From: Gautieria morchelliformis
Taxonomy: Eukaryota > Basidiomycota > Agaricomycetes > Gomphales > Gomphaceae
DNA length: 64,000 nucleotides
Assembly: GCA_015179125.1 (NCBI GenBank)
Contig: WHVA01000021.1
Coordinates: 248,001-312,000 of the forward strand
Direction of reading: 5' to 3'
Positions 36,230 through 49,448 of this stretch are shown here, in pieces. The position numbers and the translations under genes were made by a program. The notes below the pieces were generated by a model. The model worked only from the letters and a program-made list of their open reading frames with translations. It searched no databases and was not told the origin of the DNA. Position 1 is the stretch's first letter; every line of letters starts with the position of its first letter.

Positions 36230-39200
36230 GGATGGGTTGGCTCAAGCCTCGTACCTTAGCTACACAAGCTTCCTTGCCGGCCAGAGATTGTTCCCAAATC
36301 ACTCCGCCATATCCCATTCTACTTGCAAAGCTTGCTATTGTCCGCAAGCACCTCAATCGTCCTTTGGCCCTCGCGGAGAAGATCCTTTACAGTCACCTGT
36401 ATGATCCAAACACCCTCGCTGGTCTGACTGATATACGGGGTTCAGCATACTTGCAGCTCAGACCTCAGAGAGTTGCTATGCAGGACGCTTCTGCTCAGTG
36501 AGTTGCTCGTAGCCCTTTTCATTGGCACGGAGACTTAACCGTATGTTCAGGATGGCTTTGTGCGTCACTTTACCCACATAAAAGCTCTCTCATTGTGAAT
36601 GCCTTACCATAGGTTGCAATTCATGACTTGCGGGTTGTCTCAGACTAGTGTTCCTACTAGTATTCACTGCGACCATCTCATTCAGGCGGTCAGCGGTGCA
36701 GAGTCCGATCTCAAGGCTGGTCCAGCTTGCACACCAGTGGTATTTAATCATACCTAATATATATATTATCCTAGCGCTCCATCATTTCTAACAAAGAAGT
36801 GTTCGACTTCTTAGAGAGCGCATCGCAAAAGTACGGTGGGTTTTGACACATCAGTTACCTTACGTTTCCAATTTGTTGACTTCACCTAGGCATCGAATTT
36901 TGGCGTCCTGGTTCAGGGATCATTCATCAAATCGTCCTGGAGAACTATGCTGCACCAGGAATGCTTATGTATGTCCTCATCGTCCAAGGCCTTTGACTAC
37001 TGGCCAAATAAGTTATAGGTTAGGTACAGGTAACTCGCACCGACCAGTCACATATAAAGCGTATCCCCTCACCACATTCCTCACCAACAAGATTCGCATA
37101 CGCCTAATGCAGGTGGCTTAGGCCTTCTTGCCATCGGTGTTGGGGGTGCAGATGCTGTCGATGCCATGACGGGTACGCCTTGGGAGCTCAAAGCGCCACA
37201 AATCGTTGGTATGTGCTTGTCATGACAGTTCCTCTTGCCTTGGCTCATGGCACAAATTCTATCATCGATACTTTCGTCTCGCAGGTATTCACCTCACTGG
37301 TCAGCTCAATGGGTGGGCTACACCCAAGGATCTCATTTTATATTTGGCGGGAAAGTTGACTGTCCGTGTAAGTTTTCAACTCAAAACCGTCGATTCCTAC
37401 CTTTAGACCGAGGCTTCCTAGGGAGGCACTGGAAGGATACTGGAGTACTTCGGTCCCGGCGTCGAATCTCAGTCTTGCACAGGTACGAGGCATGGCATGT
37501 AATCCATCATCTATCATTCACGCTATCATCACTCGAGGCTTGGCTACTATAAGCAATATGGGTGCTGAAGTCGGGGCTACAACATCAACTTTTCCATATA
37601 CTGCTTCCATGCGCTCGTACCTGCATGCGACTGGTCGGTGAGTGAATGCTTGTGCCATCGAGTTCACCTTTCGAAAGATGTTATGTAACGAGGTGATAGG
37701 GGTCCAGTGGCGGATGCAGCAGACTGGGCACACTCAAACGCCGGATATCTTAAAGCTGACGAAGGGGTGCACTATGACGAGGTGATCGAAGTCAATCTTT
37801 CCGACCTTGAGCCCACCATCAATGGACCTTTCACCCCCGATCTGGCTACTCCATTATCACGCTTCGGGGAGTTTGTCAAAGAGAAAGGATGGAAAGATGA
37901 GCTGTCAGCGGGTCTTATTGGTTCATGCACAAACAGTTCTTACGAGGATATGGTATGTGATGACGTCTAACCGAGTAAATACGCTGCTTACATTCCAATG
38001 CAGACACAGGTCGCAGGCCTTGCGAGACAGGCTAAGGAGGTAGGGTTGAAGGCAAAGGTATAAGCAATCCAGTTGTCCATGTGCCCCACAGGCCATTCAA
38101 TTCCCTCGAATGTAGGTACCTTTCTTGTGTACGCCCGGGTCAGAGCAAATCCGCGCTACCATGGAGAGAGACGGTGTCACCGAGGCACTGGAAGATGTCG
38201 GGGCTGTTGTACTTGCTAACGCCTGTGGACCATGCATTGGACAGGTAAGTCCGGAGCTAGTTGGGTGTAATACAACTAATCATTGTAATCCCAGTGGAAG
38301 AGGGAAGATATAAATGAGGAAAGTAATGGTGCGTACTCTTAGTCAGCGCGTGATATGTCCTCAAAGATATCTTTTCCAGCTATCCTCACTTCTTTCAACC
38401 GGTATGAGTATTTTCCTTCTTGTTCACTTGGTGCTGAGTGCCAAATAGCAACTTCAAGTCTCGCAATGATGGCAATCGCAACACAGTACATGCCTTTCTT
38501 TTGATTCAGCAAGCATATGTCTCACCACAACCTTAGATGAATTTTCTGGCCTCCCCTACGCTGGTGACAGCTTTAGCATTCAGTGGCAAGTTGTCGTTCA
38601 ACCCTCTCGTTGATTCTCTCGAAAGTCCGGATGGAAAGCTGTTCAAATTTAAACCCCCGGTAGGAACCCAGCTACCCGACAGAGGTTTCACGCCTGGTAA
38701 GTATCCCCCGATCCACCATCCAGATTCAGTAACTAAGGTGCAGGCCTTGTACAGGGGAAATCTCATTCTACCCGCTTGCAAACCCAGAGCCGCAGGCTAG
38801 CACTGAGATTGCCATCTCACCTACCTCAACGCGGCTGGAGGTTCTCGAGCCATTCCCATCTCACTTTGGACCTTCAAGTGATCGGGGTTTAGAACTTCCG
38901 CCCTTGAAGGTCCTTATGCGAGTAAGGGGGAAATGCACTACTGACCACATATCCGCAGCTGTGCGTATGATGTAGGTTCTGTTTTTGCCGCTGACCACTG
39001 CTCATGTGTGATACAGGGCCCTTGGCTGAAATACAAAGGCCACTTGACAAACATCTCAGAAAACCTCCGTGAGTCCTGGATTTTAGCACTTTGAAGAGAT
39101 GGACCACCAATCTTTACATTCCAGTGATTACCGTGGGCAATTTTTTTTCAAGTGCTGTTGACATCATCTTTATCCTAAGTCGCTCAGGCTGTGAATGACG

Positions 39201-39813
39201 AAGGGGGTGACATGAACGTCGCGTTTGATCACGATCATGCCCCTGATCAATCTGCGAGCGACACAATCCCCAGAGTGGCGCAGCGCTTGAAAGCGCGCAA
39301 TACACCCTGGGCACTCATCGTGGATCAAAATTATGGCGAAGGTTCCGCGCGGGAGCATGCTGCTTTGCAGCCGCGCTTCTATGGCAAGTATCCTTAGGAC
39401 TCAGGAACAAATTTGCTTTACTGGCGCTGACCACGACCAGGCTGCGCGATGATCGTTGCTCGATCATTTGCTCGTATACACGAGACAAATCTCAAAGTGA
39501 GTGCACGATAGGATAAGAGTTTCACTATGTCGACCTATCACCCTTATAGAAACAAGGCATTCTGCCTCTTTGGTTTATTGACGAGACGGATTATGAACGT
39601 ATTGGGGCTGGAGATACCGTTGAGACCATGGGTCTGGAACAAATCTTCAGCGGGGAAGGCGGCTCTTTGGTTCAGCTTAAAGTTACCAAAACCACAGGCG
39701 AATGCTTTGAACTTGACACGAAGCATACAATGTCCCCCGACCAGCTTAAATGGCTGCAAGCGGGTTCGGCATTGAACCATATTCGTGCTATACATCGAAG
39801 TTTGCAACATTAG
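36211..39813 (+). CDS. aco2: Mitochondrial aconitase, Aco2 type
   Basis: Fe-S hydro-lyase with about fifteen introns. It opens [20 protein letters not shown], a basic mitochondrial leader, followed by [17 protein letters not shown]. Core motifs: [73 protein letters not shown] (one cluster Cys) and [10 protein letters not shown] (two cluster Cys). The C-terminal swivel domain has [19 protein letters not shown] and [20 protein letters not shown], and the end is [19 protein letters not shown] is closer to yeast Aco2 than Aco1; fungal Aco2 takes part in lysine synthesis at homocitrate dehydration, so this role is likely but inferred. It converges on Msh1 with only 34 bp between stops. Confidence 0.88.
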
Positions 39814-39847
39814 CCTATCGGATAGAATACAGTGATCATGTTTTTCC

Positions 39848-42800
39848 CTATGGCTTTGAGGCTTTGGACGGAAGTGCAGTGTGCTCTCTTGCCAATGACT
39901 CCCCAACTACTCTCAGTTGTGCCTTGTCTGCAACCCAGTTCGCCTCCCTGACTTTCATCCAATCGAGAGCGTCTTGAGCTATTCTCAACGCAGGGGCGGG
40001 CATTCCCCCGAGTTTTGCGACCTTCAACCCGTGGCTATCTCTGTTTACACCAGGCCGAAGGCGGTGTGAATATGCAAAATGCCCATCCTGAAATATTTGA
40101 GTTGTATACAACATCAACCAATAGCTAGGGCTAACCTGTGTTTCGTCAACGTCGGTACAAAAAAAGCCGATATTCTTGAAAAATCCTTGGGCACCAGAAT
40201 CGTCAGTGTAGCCAAGCATGTCCGCTACCTCGTGGAAGTGAGTAGCGAAAAGGGCTCGACAACGGTTCACATTATACAAGTGATACACTGTGGCAAAGGC
40301 TATTGCCAGACCGTCCTTTACAGTCGTTCCTCTACCCACTTCGTCCATAATAACCTAGCCGCGTCGTTCACTTTCATAATATAGAAACGAAGTTTGTATA
40401 AGGTTCACTTACAAGACTTCTGTCAGTAGCATGATTTAGAATATCCGCTGTTTCAAGCATCTCGACCATGAAGGTGCTTCTATCTCGGAATAGGTCGTCT
40501 TTGGCTCCAACGCGCGAGAACAGTTTGTCGATGATACCTACGTTGGCTGTGTCTGCTGGTACAAATGACCCACACTGAGCCAGTATCGCCAACAAGGCTG
40601 TCTGACGCAATAACGTTGATTTTCCGGCCATATTTGGCCCAGTAATGATATGCAGTCGGCTGCTCGGTGTGAGCGATACTGTGTTGGGCATAAATACACG
40701 GCCAGAGCTCAAGAGACCCAACTCCACGGATGGGTGGCGACCATTCGTAACCGTGTAGGACGTGCTGAAAACGGTACTTAGTCGGGAGTTTACCACCTAG
40801 CCAGAATAACTCACCTATCATCAAGTACTGGACGAACGAATTGCAACTCGTTCGCGAGATTGGCGAAGCCAAGGGTAACATCCAACTCATCCATGATCCT
40901 AGCATTTCTCCGTAGAACGCCTGCTTCAATGTTGACTTCGAGACGCAACATCTCGAATGCGTGTTTCTCTGCCACAAATATCTGCATTATGGTATCTATA
41001 ATGTCAGTTCCAAGGCGATGCCAAGCCTAAAGGGGAAACATTATCAGCCAGTAGTATGTCAATCGCGTCTTTCACATCCTACTTGATTGAAGAAGGACTT
41101 GGATGACGTCGTTGAAGCGATTGGAATAAACTGTGACGATGCCTCAATCTTGCCTAGGTCTCGTTTAGATTTACCAATGTGTACATGTACCCCGTGTTTC
41201 CCTGATGAACGAAGGCTCAGGGATGGCGCATCTGTCACAGTGTCAGACGAAGTCACGACAATCTACTAGAACATGCCATATCGAAGTTGTAACTCTTGTT
41301 CGAGTCTTTGTCGTGCGGCCTCTGCGTCTGTCAAGCGAGCATGGAGCGAGGCGAGTTCAGGGGAAAAACTGACTTCGGATTAGATTGGAGAGAGGATACA
41401 ACATTGAAACTGACTTAGGTCTGATTGCGGTTTTCAACTGTCCCGTCCAGGCGGATGTAGTAAGATTGGTCCTAATTGCATCGTGAACGCTGCTAATCAG
41501 AGATTCTGGGTCGGCCTCGTCGTCTGAGTGATTGAGTGCGTTGGTATCCACGGCCATGCCGATACGCCATGCCAGCTTCCTTAAGTCTGCCATTCTATTT
41601 AAAAGGCGCCTGAGATCCAGCCATTCGTCGCCCGCCCCTGTGGATCTTCCTTGCAAATCCACCTGGTGCTCCAATTCGATCTTGGATTTGATCTCTTCCC
41701 AGGTATCGATGGCGTTCTTAATGGTTGACAGGTCCGTGACGTCCCCTTTACCTAGGAGAAACCTCTGAACTATCCGTGAAGCATCCTCTAGGCGCTTCAG
41801 AAGCTGCACTAAATCATCTCGCAAATGATGTTTTGCATAAAACAGAGACACGAGATTTTGCCTTGCACGAATTTCCGTCACAGAGATACTAGGCGAACCT
41901 ACACAGCCGTGGTAGTTTATTAGTGACGAGTAACCGTTGGAAGCTCGGGACATACAGAGCCACCTCGCAAGAAGACGGGTGCCGCTGCTAGTCACCGTGC
42001 GTTTGACGACGCTGAGGAGACTACCCGTGGTTCCGCCCTCCCGCATTCCCTCTCTGATCTCTAGCGCCTTGATAGTTTGCGAATCCATATGCATCCTGTC
42101 TTGTTGACCCTGTCGTGCTGGAGACGATAGCAGAGGCATGTGCTCCAGCAAATGGGCTTGAAGAAATGCGGTAAGAAGTTCTACGGCAGAGGTCTCGTGT
42201 TGCGTGAAAACATGCTTTGCTGAAGTGTTTTGGGATGCAGGTTTCTCCGCAATGAGGTCGTCGGCGTGAGACAACGGGGAAGTCAAGTCAACGGTGGAAA
42301 GTGGAGTAGATCCAAGCTGAGAGGGGCTTATGTATGATACGAAACACCCCTCCCCAGTCACGGCCAAGAGGATGGGATGAGAAGGCATCTCTTTCAGCCT
42401 AGAATTGAGCACGACTTCACGTGGGGCAATTCGAGCGACATCATCCTTGAGGTCTCCAATGGTAGATTGCTGAGCAAAAAACTCCCCAGTTGAAACATCT
42501 ATCCATGCAAGGCCCAAGGGCCCCTCTTTGAGGGGCAGAGGAGGAACATTAGCATCATTCGAGTCGTCAGTCTTGCTGTCACATGTCAATCCACAAGGGG
42601 TAGGGCCTAGTCGTAAGTCATCGATGGCAAGCAGATAGTTGTTTTCGTACGGGTTCAAAAAAGATTCATCGATGAGCGTTCCAGGAGTAAGCACTCTTAC
42701 AACACGCCTATCGAAGCCTTCCTCAGAGTTTTGTCGCTTGAATTCTTCGCACAATGCCACACATCGCTGGTGAACTTGGACTAGAACTTTCAAATGTCGA

Positions 42801-43320
42801 TCAAGATGGATGATAGGAAAGCCACACATGAGAACCTCTTGACGGTCCCAGATACGTTTGGTCAATTTAATGGAGAGCAGACGTGCGACTTCTGCCGCTT
42901 GATCAAAGTAGGACTGATGAAACACGACTTTGCCAAGGTATGATCGAAGATGCTCGAAAGAACATACCTCGTAGAAGTTGCCTACCCGGGTGAGTAAGAT
43001 ACAATGAGGAAATCTGGCCAGATTTTCGAGAATCTCAGTAGCGAGTTGATTCTGAGGTAGGCGTAACGTCCCATCACCCGGGCTATTCTCTTCATGAGAT
43101 AGATTTCGGCGGATCGTCTTCTTGCGCCTCGATTTGGCTGAAACAGGAGATGAGTAACGGGTGGCATCTGTAATTCCGCAAACAATATACGTGGGCACTC
43201 TTGAAGGATACTGGCAGGATCATCATCAGAAAGTGTCCCATCCTCTGCTATTGGCCTTGTTCTCGGATTATCGACGTGAGTCCCTACTGGTATAGGTGTC
43301 ATCCGCGATGCAACTGGCAT
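39848..43320 (-). CDS. msh1: Mitochondrial DNA mismatch-repair protein Msh1 (MutS)
   Basis: MutS homologue of about 950 residues. Domain I has [17 protein letters not shown], the phenylalanine/glutamate mismatch-reading motif (F-Y-E). Then come [20 protein letters not shown] and [20 protein letters not shown] (connector), levers ([20 protein letters not shown]) and the ATPase: [20 protein letters not shown] (Walker A), [36 protein letters not shown] (Walker B) and [14 protein letters not shown]. The end is [11 protein letters not shown]. The first in-frame ATG of the terminal exon region is used ([15 protein letters not shown]). An upstream exon could add ...LLRNSRWATRLSLVG, a good mitochondrial leader, so the true start may lie near 43390-43450. 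About six introns. Confidence 0.9.
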
Positions 43321-43692
43321 GGAAAGTCCTACCAAGCTTAACCTCGTCGCCCATCTTGAATTTCTTAGCAAGACGCTTCGGCTTATCTGTGGTATGGATA
43401 TTCAATATGCTAGTCTACACGCTTGTAGATAGGTCCATGCCTTTGATGACGTTAAGGGCTGCCACATTCTCTGCCATAGGGAGTTGCAACGTTTGTAGTT
43501 ATTAATTATTGCTAGTAAAGCTTACGGCAGACGGCAGAGACCTCGTCATGAGATGTTTTTCTGCGCTTTCTTGGTGGTTCTGGGAAACAGATGAGTTTCA
43601 TGTGATTGTGTTTTCCGAAGGCACAAACCTAGATGATCGCCCTGGGGTGCGACTTCCTCATGAGATGCTACAACGGGAACACTTGGAGATGA

Positions 43693-44172
43693 TTAATACT
43701 GGAAGAACAAAGGGAAGCACATACCTCCGAGCTCTGTCTTAAGATGGGATCGGCTGCCTAAGAGCTTTGTTGGAGAACTGAGCCCGCCGATCCATTCTCC
43801 AAGCGCCGGGGCGCTGGATCCATCAGAAAGCTTTAAGTTGGTGGGAAGGTCTGTGTATTTTTTCCGAACAAGAACCTTGTTGACTTCATTTTCGACACCA
43901 GAGACTGTGCCACCCGTTTTGAAGCGAATCCGAGCAATGGCTGACTTGATCAGAGTGTTTTTCTGAGCTAAACGGATCGAACTTATAGAAATGCAAGGAG
44001 GCAGCCTCATGAGAATGGACATAAGCTGCTCATCCGTTTTTAGTAAAAACACTGCTGGGTTGTAACTTGAGGCGCGGAGGTTGAAGTTTAGGCGTCTAAG
44101 CTCATAATACATCCGCTCCTTCAGAAGCATCACAACAGTCCTTTTCCTTTCTGCTTCTTCCTCCTCTTTCAA
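43693..44172 (-). CDS. Hypothetical protein, uncertain
   Basis: An open minus-strand frame of up to 159 codons in the gap between Msh1 and the septin. It contains ISSIRLAQKNTLIKSAIARI and KKYTDLPTNLKLSDGSSAPA. The far ATG would start only 5 bp from the divergent septin ATG, so an inner start or an exon structure is more likely. A good donor follows TELGG (GTATGT, about 43722). I do not recognise a family. It may equally be septin 5' UTR read on the wrong strand. Confidence 0.25.
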   Translation of the reverse strand: MKEEEEAERKRTVVMLLKERMYYELRRLNFNLRASSYNPAVFLLKTDEQLMSILMRLPPCISISSIRLAQKNTLIKSAIARIRFKTGGTVSGVENEVNKVLVRKKYTDLPTNLKLSDGSSAPALGEWIGGLSSPTKLLGSRSHLKTELGGMCFPLFFQY

Positions 44173-44177
44173 CTACA

Positions 44178-45919
44178 ATGGCTGGCAGACGTAGCGGTGC
44201 AAAAAGGAATGTAAAAAAGGGTGTTCAGTTTACCCTTATGGTGGTTGGTCAGTCTCTGATTACTGTACTTTTTCATGGCCCTCTGGACGAACACGCTAGG
44301 TGCCTCGGGAACTGGGCGTACCACGTTTGTGAACACTCTCTGCGAGTCCGAGGTTCTTGGACACAAGGTCGCCGACAATGCTGAGACGGCTCATGTCGAG
44401 GAAGGCATCAGGATCAAGCCTGTCAACGTTGGTCAGTCTTCGGGATGCCGTTTATCGTACCACTAAATGACACTCACTGTTGCAGAGCTTGAGGAGGACG
44501 GTGTTCGTATCGCACTTACCATTGTCGACACTCCTGGTTTCGGAGACAACATAGACAATGAATTTGCGTGAGAGCATGCATAGCTCAAGAACTATATTTT
44601 AATGGTTTTAATTACCCCTCACAGTTTCCAAGAAATTGTTGGCTACTTGGAACGTCAATATGATGATATTCTTGCCGAAGAGTCTAGAATTAGGCGTAAC
44701 CCGAGGTTCAGAGACAACAGGGTCCACGCCTTGCTGTATTTTATCCCTCCCACAGGTCATGCGTGCGTCTACACACTTTCCATCTCTTGCCTGCCGTTAT
44801 AATTTTGTGTTTGTTTATAGTCTACGTGAAATGGACATCGAACTCATGCGTCGTCTCTCTCCACGTGTTAACGTTATCCCTGTCATCGGTAAAGCAGACT
44901 CGCTCACCCCTGGTGAACTCAGAGGATTCAAAAAGAGGGTGGGACTTTAGTCAAATGTTTGCCATGTTACTGGCTACTGATGGCCGGTTAGATAATGGAG
45001 GACATAGAACATTACGACATTCCAGTCTACAACTTCCCGTATGATGTGGAAGAAGATGACGAGGACACCATCGAAGATAACAGCGAGCTTCGGGTGAGTC
45101 ACAGCTTAATCTCGGAGAAATCATTATATAACGGTACATGTCAGGCCCTTATGCCCTTTGCGATCATTGGCTCTGAAGATGAGATTGAGGTCGACGGACA
45201 GTTGGTCCGCGCAAGGATATATCCATGGGGTATTGCCGAAGTCGACAATCCGAAGCATTCCGATTTCAGTAGACTCCGGAGTGCTTTGCTAAAGTTCGTA
45301 GCCTGTGCCTAACCTTGTTCGGTTATTCATGATGCTTGTTTGTAGCTCCCACTTGATGGATCTCAAGGTGAAATATAGCTGATGTCCCTTGAGAGGGTCG
45401 CTGACTATACCTCCTTAACAGTCCTTGACTCACGATCTCCTATATGTAAACTTTTTACTCGTCCCACATCACGCTGTAAGCAGTCGCTGATGGTCTCCAT
45501 AGGAAACATACCGTACGGAGAAATTGTCAAGGACGGTACACGCCGACCAGACGTATGTGAGGTTTACATCTCTATAGTTTCATTTCCAGACTCTGTTTGT
45601 TAGCGACTCGTCCATCCTCCCCGAGGAACTTGCCACCCAGAGCGTTCGCCTCAAGGAGGAGCAGCTGCGCAAGGAAGAGGAGAAGGTAACTTTCATCTTT
45701 GTCCGCACTTGGGCGCTGTTATCTAACATGCGGACAGCTGCGCGAGATCGAGCTCAAGGTTCAGCGTGAGATTAACGAGAAGAGGCAAGAATTGCTTGCC
45801 AAAGAAGAGTCCCTTAGGTGTGTTGATCCGAGCGTCAGTGTGACTTTTTAACCCTGATCATCATACACAGGAACCTCGAAAGCCGGCTTGCCGCGCAAGG
45901 GTCACAGGCAGAATTCTGA
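44178..45919 (+). CDS. Septin, Cdc11/AspA group
   Basis: GTP-binding filament protein of the cytokinetic ring and hyphal septa. N-terminal polybasic patch (RRSGAKRNVKKG) and VQFTLMVVGASGTGRTTFVN (P-loop formed over intron 1). Then IVDTPGFGDNIDNEF (G3), the septin motif RVHALLYFIPPTGH, ELMRRLSPRVNVIPVIGKAD (G4) and the septin unique element (IYPWGIAEVDNPKHSDF). The C-terminal coiled coil (EEQLRKEEEKLREIELKVQR) ends ...SRLAAQGSQAEF. About nine introns. The short N-terminus and GASGTGRTTF pattern fit the Cdc11/AspA group rather than Cdc3, Cdc10 or Cdc12; this assignment is by memory of family patterns. Confidence 0.85.
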
Positions 45920-46239
45920 GCGAGCGGCTGTTTGCAAGTTCTCGCAAAGTAGCACTGGAACTGGCTTCTTCGATATGCATACCTCTTCCGTTCCTTTGAA
46001 AACGTCATTTGTGTCTGGCCTGAACTTTACCCACTTTCTCTTGAAATCTACGATAATACAATTTTACTTGTTTACGTATCCATATCCTGAGCGCCATGTA
46101 CACACTTGTGGCGCCTCACGCAACATTTAGTAGCGCTGCGCGTGAGAATCCTGGGTTTGAACTGGAGTTGCTCACGGTTCGTCGCGACGCTGTAGACGTC
46201 TGGTCGACGTCTCAAACGACGAGGGCTTGACGAGGCTAC
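45920..46239. other. Intergenic, septin 3' end and MIT-gene promoter
   Basis: 320 bp between two co-directional genes. No coding exon or repeat is visible. A short open frame lacks recognisable content. Confidence 0.45.
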
Positions 46240-49178
46240 ATGCTGCAGGAGCCTCTGTCGGAGTCGCTTCCCTGGGACCGTGATAGAATCCCTGCGATTC
46301 CCTTGAAAGGGCCATCATCGCACCCTCTTCCGCCAGGCCCTACCTTTGCGACCAAACCCTTGTCTCGGCCGGGTGTCTCTGCAAAGCTCTCCGCCCTTAC
46401 TGCTTTCCCCAGACACACATCGAGGTCGCCGTCGCCCACCGTGCAGCTGTTGGTTTCAAATACCTCAGGCCAAATGATTGATATGCAGAACCATTCCCCC
46501 ACCAGAGGGACGTCTCAATCTACCACAGCACGGCCTTCTTCTCGACGCGCGCTCACGGCTGCTTTGGAATTAGCACAAGAGGCTGTCAGGCTTGATACCA
46601 CTAACGACGATCCGATTGGTGCTATTCAAGCGTATAGTCGGAGCGTTGCTCTCCTGAGCGAGGTGATGGAGAGAGTCATGCGCGGTGAAGATACCAGCGA
46701 TAGCGGGAAAGATCGACGACGTGGGGGCAGACGAAGAAGCGTTGTTGCTAAAGAGGAGGAAGTCAGGAGACTCAAATCTATCGTTAGTACCCCTTTTCGT
46801 TTACTCTTATCTTGGGTCTCACAGGATCCTCAGCATGACACCTATGCCGATCGCATGAATATCCTTAGTGATATCTATAATTTTGACCCGTATAACCCTA
46901 GGGCAACAAATCTAGAGCTGCAGGATCAGATTTCGGACGAGTCGCATTTGTTATCCTCGACTGAAGGATTTGTTGAGGGCACTGACCGAGGTGTTTCGTT
47001 TGACGGTGGAGAGCTCATTGGGTCAGCCATGCTTGCCCCTTCTCGAGATTCTACGTCTACTCCGGATTCCTCAAGGACGGACAGTGACCATACATACACG
47101 ACAGACAATTCTCTACCGGAATTTGAGATGGTCAATCCTCCCTCATTTCAGCAAATTGGGTCGGCCTTATCCGTTGCTCACAACCTCCCAAGTACATCCA
47201 CGAATTCTCGTGCATCAATGTTGCCACCGCCTCGCCCCCCCCCTTCCGGTCCCCTTCCCACCCGTCCCCGGAATGGCTCACTGAGCACCCTTCCACCCCC
47301 AGTACCGCCTCCACGGGTCGCACCACCACCACCACCACCAAACCTCCCGGCTATCGTTGAGCCCAGCGACCCCCCGCGAAATGCACCCCTGTCTTCTGGG
47401 TCAATGCGACCCAGAGGAAACTCTACCGCGCACATGCGAACGAGCTCAGATAATAGGTTGGAAGCTCTGCAAGAGGAGCCCGATGCGCGGTCGTCCTCTG
47501 GTAGTGGGGGGCAAGAAGCGACTAGCAATGTTTATTTTAGGCAACCACACGATCCAGCACCATATAACCGACACCATCCTGTAGATGAAGATGGATACCG
47601 TGCCAGTATCATTCGGCCACCCAGTCAATATTTGATTGGGCCTCAGGGACATCCCCCACCGCCCCCGGGGAAAGACCCGCCACCAATACCGCCTATTCCA
47701 ACTTCTGCCACACCGCCAACATTGAGTACAAACTCACCATCTTCGCCCACACCACAGCCATCGCCCATGACGCCACGAGGTAGCTCACTAATCACCCAAC
47801 CACATCCATTTTCCGTTCAGGATCCTCCTGCACATATCTCCCGGGCAAGAGGGATATCGACACCTAGCTATCGGTCGGACGGCTACCCCCAGTCGTCACA
47901 ATTGATCATCAACTCAAACATTTCGGGGGGAACCATCATACAAAGGCGAAGCAAGTCATCGACTGGTACGCTTTCATCCCAGTCCTCCTCATCTCCACCA
48001 GGGACAGCGGTGGCTGGTTCTGGCGGCATGTCGCCGCAAGGCTCACTGCCAGTAGTACGGTTGGCGACATCATCACTTCCCGCAAGCACAGCCAACAGTC
48101 TAGGCATTGGGCGAAGTCGTTCATCTTCGCAGCCTCCCCGGCCTATCGCCGGATCCAACTCCTCTCTATCTGAGTTTGGAGTTCGACCACCAGGTCTTTC
48201 CCAGAACTTTCCCAGCTCCCAAGGCCCTTTACCGCGCAATCCCTCGTTTCCTTCACGTTTCCATACTGTCGTTCAGGGCTCTGGGACGCCTGGCAGTTTA
48301 CCCCCACCCACCGCATCCTCGTATCTCCCGTCATCTCCACTTCCTTCAGCACCTCCAACAGACCCACTTCGTAAGCCGTATCATTTGATGTCCTTATTAC
48401 GGATCACTATGACAAGCAAATCTGGCGGGTACATTACTCGAAGATTACATGTGCCGCATGAGGTGTGGTCACAGGGTGGGGCAAAGCTCCTCAATCTACC
48501 AGAGAAAGTTCGAGTAGTTGAGGTCCTTTGTGGCGCGTTAGAGGAGGTTCAGAACGCTAGTAACGAGGTGACGTCTAGTGCCGGCGTCAATGGGACCACT
48601 TCTGCTGGCGGACGGAAAGACTTTGAACGTTGGCTTGCCAAACTGGACGAGTGGAATGGAGCTTGTGAGGGTGTTGTAGGAAGTATCGGGAAGAAGTTAG
48701 GAATCGGTGAGGGTTTTGGCGCGAAAAAGAGCGGTGGGGTGAGTCTGTTAGTAGGTTGCATGAAAACTGTGAAACTTAAGGCATGCTTGCAGGTTACCTC
48801 ATGGAGTGGCAAAGTCGCGCGTTCATTTGATCGTATGACCAATGGGAAGAAGTGAGCTGGTCTTCTCTCGTCCAGACCTGGTGCGACTATTATACTAATT
48901 TCTCTTGTAGCCTTGATTCTCCAGCCAGTTATGTTGGTGGTCTCACCAAGCTTTTCCTACAAGCCCAGCTGTTGGATGAACATACTAGAGCGCTCCTTGT
49001 ATCGCCACCGTCGCCATTGTACAGCGCTCTCCCATTAGACATCCGCCAAGCACTTGAGCTCAGGCTCAAACGCTCATCTGAATTCTTCGCCAGTGTCGTC
49101 CTCACATTTGTCGTTCGAGACCTTTCTCAATTGCTGGACAAGTACGTGAAGAAAGGAGAAAAGTGGTTGGCGGAGTGA
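46240..49178 (+). CDS. MIT-domain protein with proline-rich linker
   Basis: Starts MLQEPLSESLPWDRDRIP. A three-helix MIT domain lies at about residues 104-175 (ALTAALELAQEAVRLDTT; QAYSRSVALLSEVMERVM; EEVRRLKSI, joined over an intron to TYADRMNILSDIY). A very long Ser/Pro-rich region follows, with PPPPPPNLPAIV and other poly-Pro runs that could bind SH3 or WW domains. The conserved C-terminal domain reads LMSLLRITMTSKSGGYITRR, FERWLAKLDEWNGACEG and, after two introns, DSPASYVGGLTKLFLQAQLL, ending KKGEKWLAE. MIT domains bind ESCRT-III tails, so a place in endosomal or cytokinetic membrane work is likely. The unspliced frame stays open through the first two introns, so these need transcript proof. 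Confidence 0.75.
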
Positions 49179-49426
49179 GTCGTGGAGCTTACCGTTGTGC
49201 TTTCAGCACTTCCTGCGGACTGGGTATCTTATGTGTCATTTTGGAAAGTTAGACATATCATCTGGATGTTACTATCGCGCCCTGTTCCACCTTCAGTTCC
49301 CATTTTGCATCTTCTTTCACGGTTTTACTTTTCGATTGTTTTGTCAGGGTGCACATAATGCTGTTGTGGAGGTTTTTGTACGATTCGTCGCAGAGATAAC
49401 ACAAACTTGTCGTCATAGTGTGAACC

Positions 49427-49434
49427 CACGTGAC
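49427..49434. promoter_or_regulatory. CACGTGAC site in front of a possible gene
   Basis: An E-box-type octamer 14 bp upstream of an ATG at about 49449. Same core as near other starts in this window; weak support for a promoter here. Confidence 0.3.
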
Positions 49435-49448
49435 CGCAAGATTCCTAT

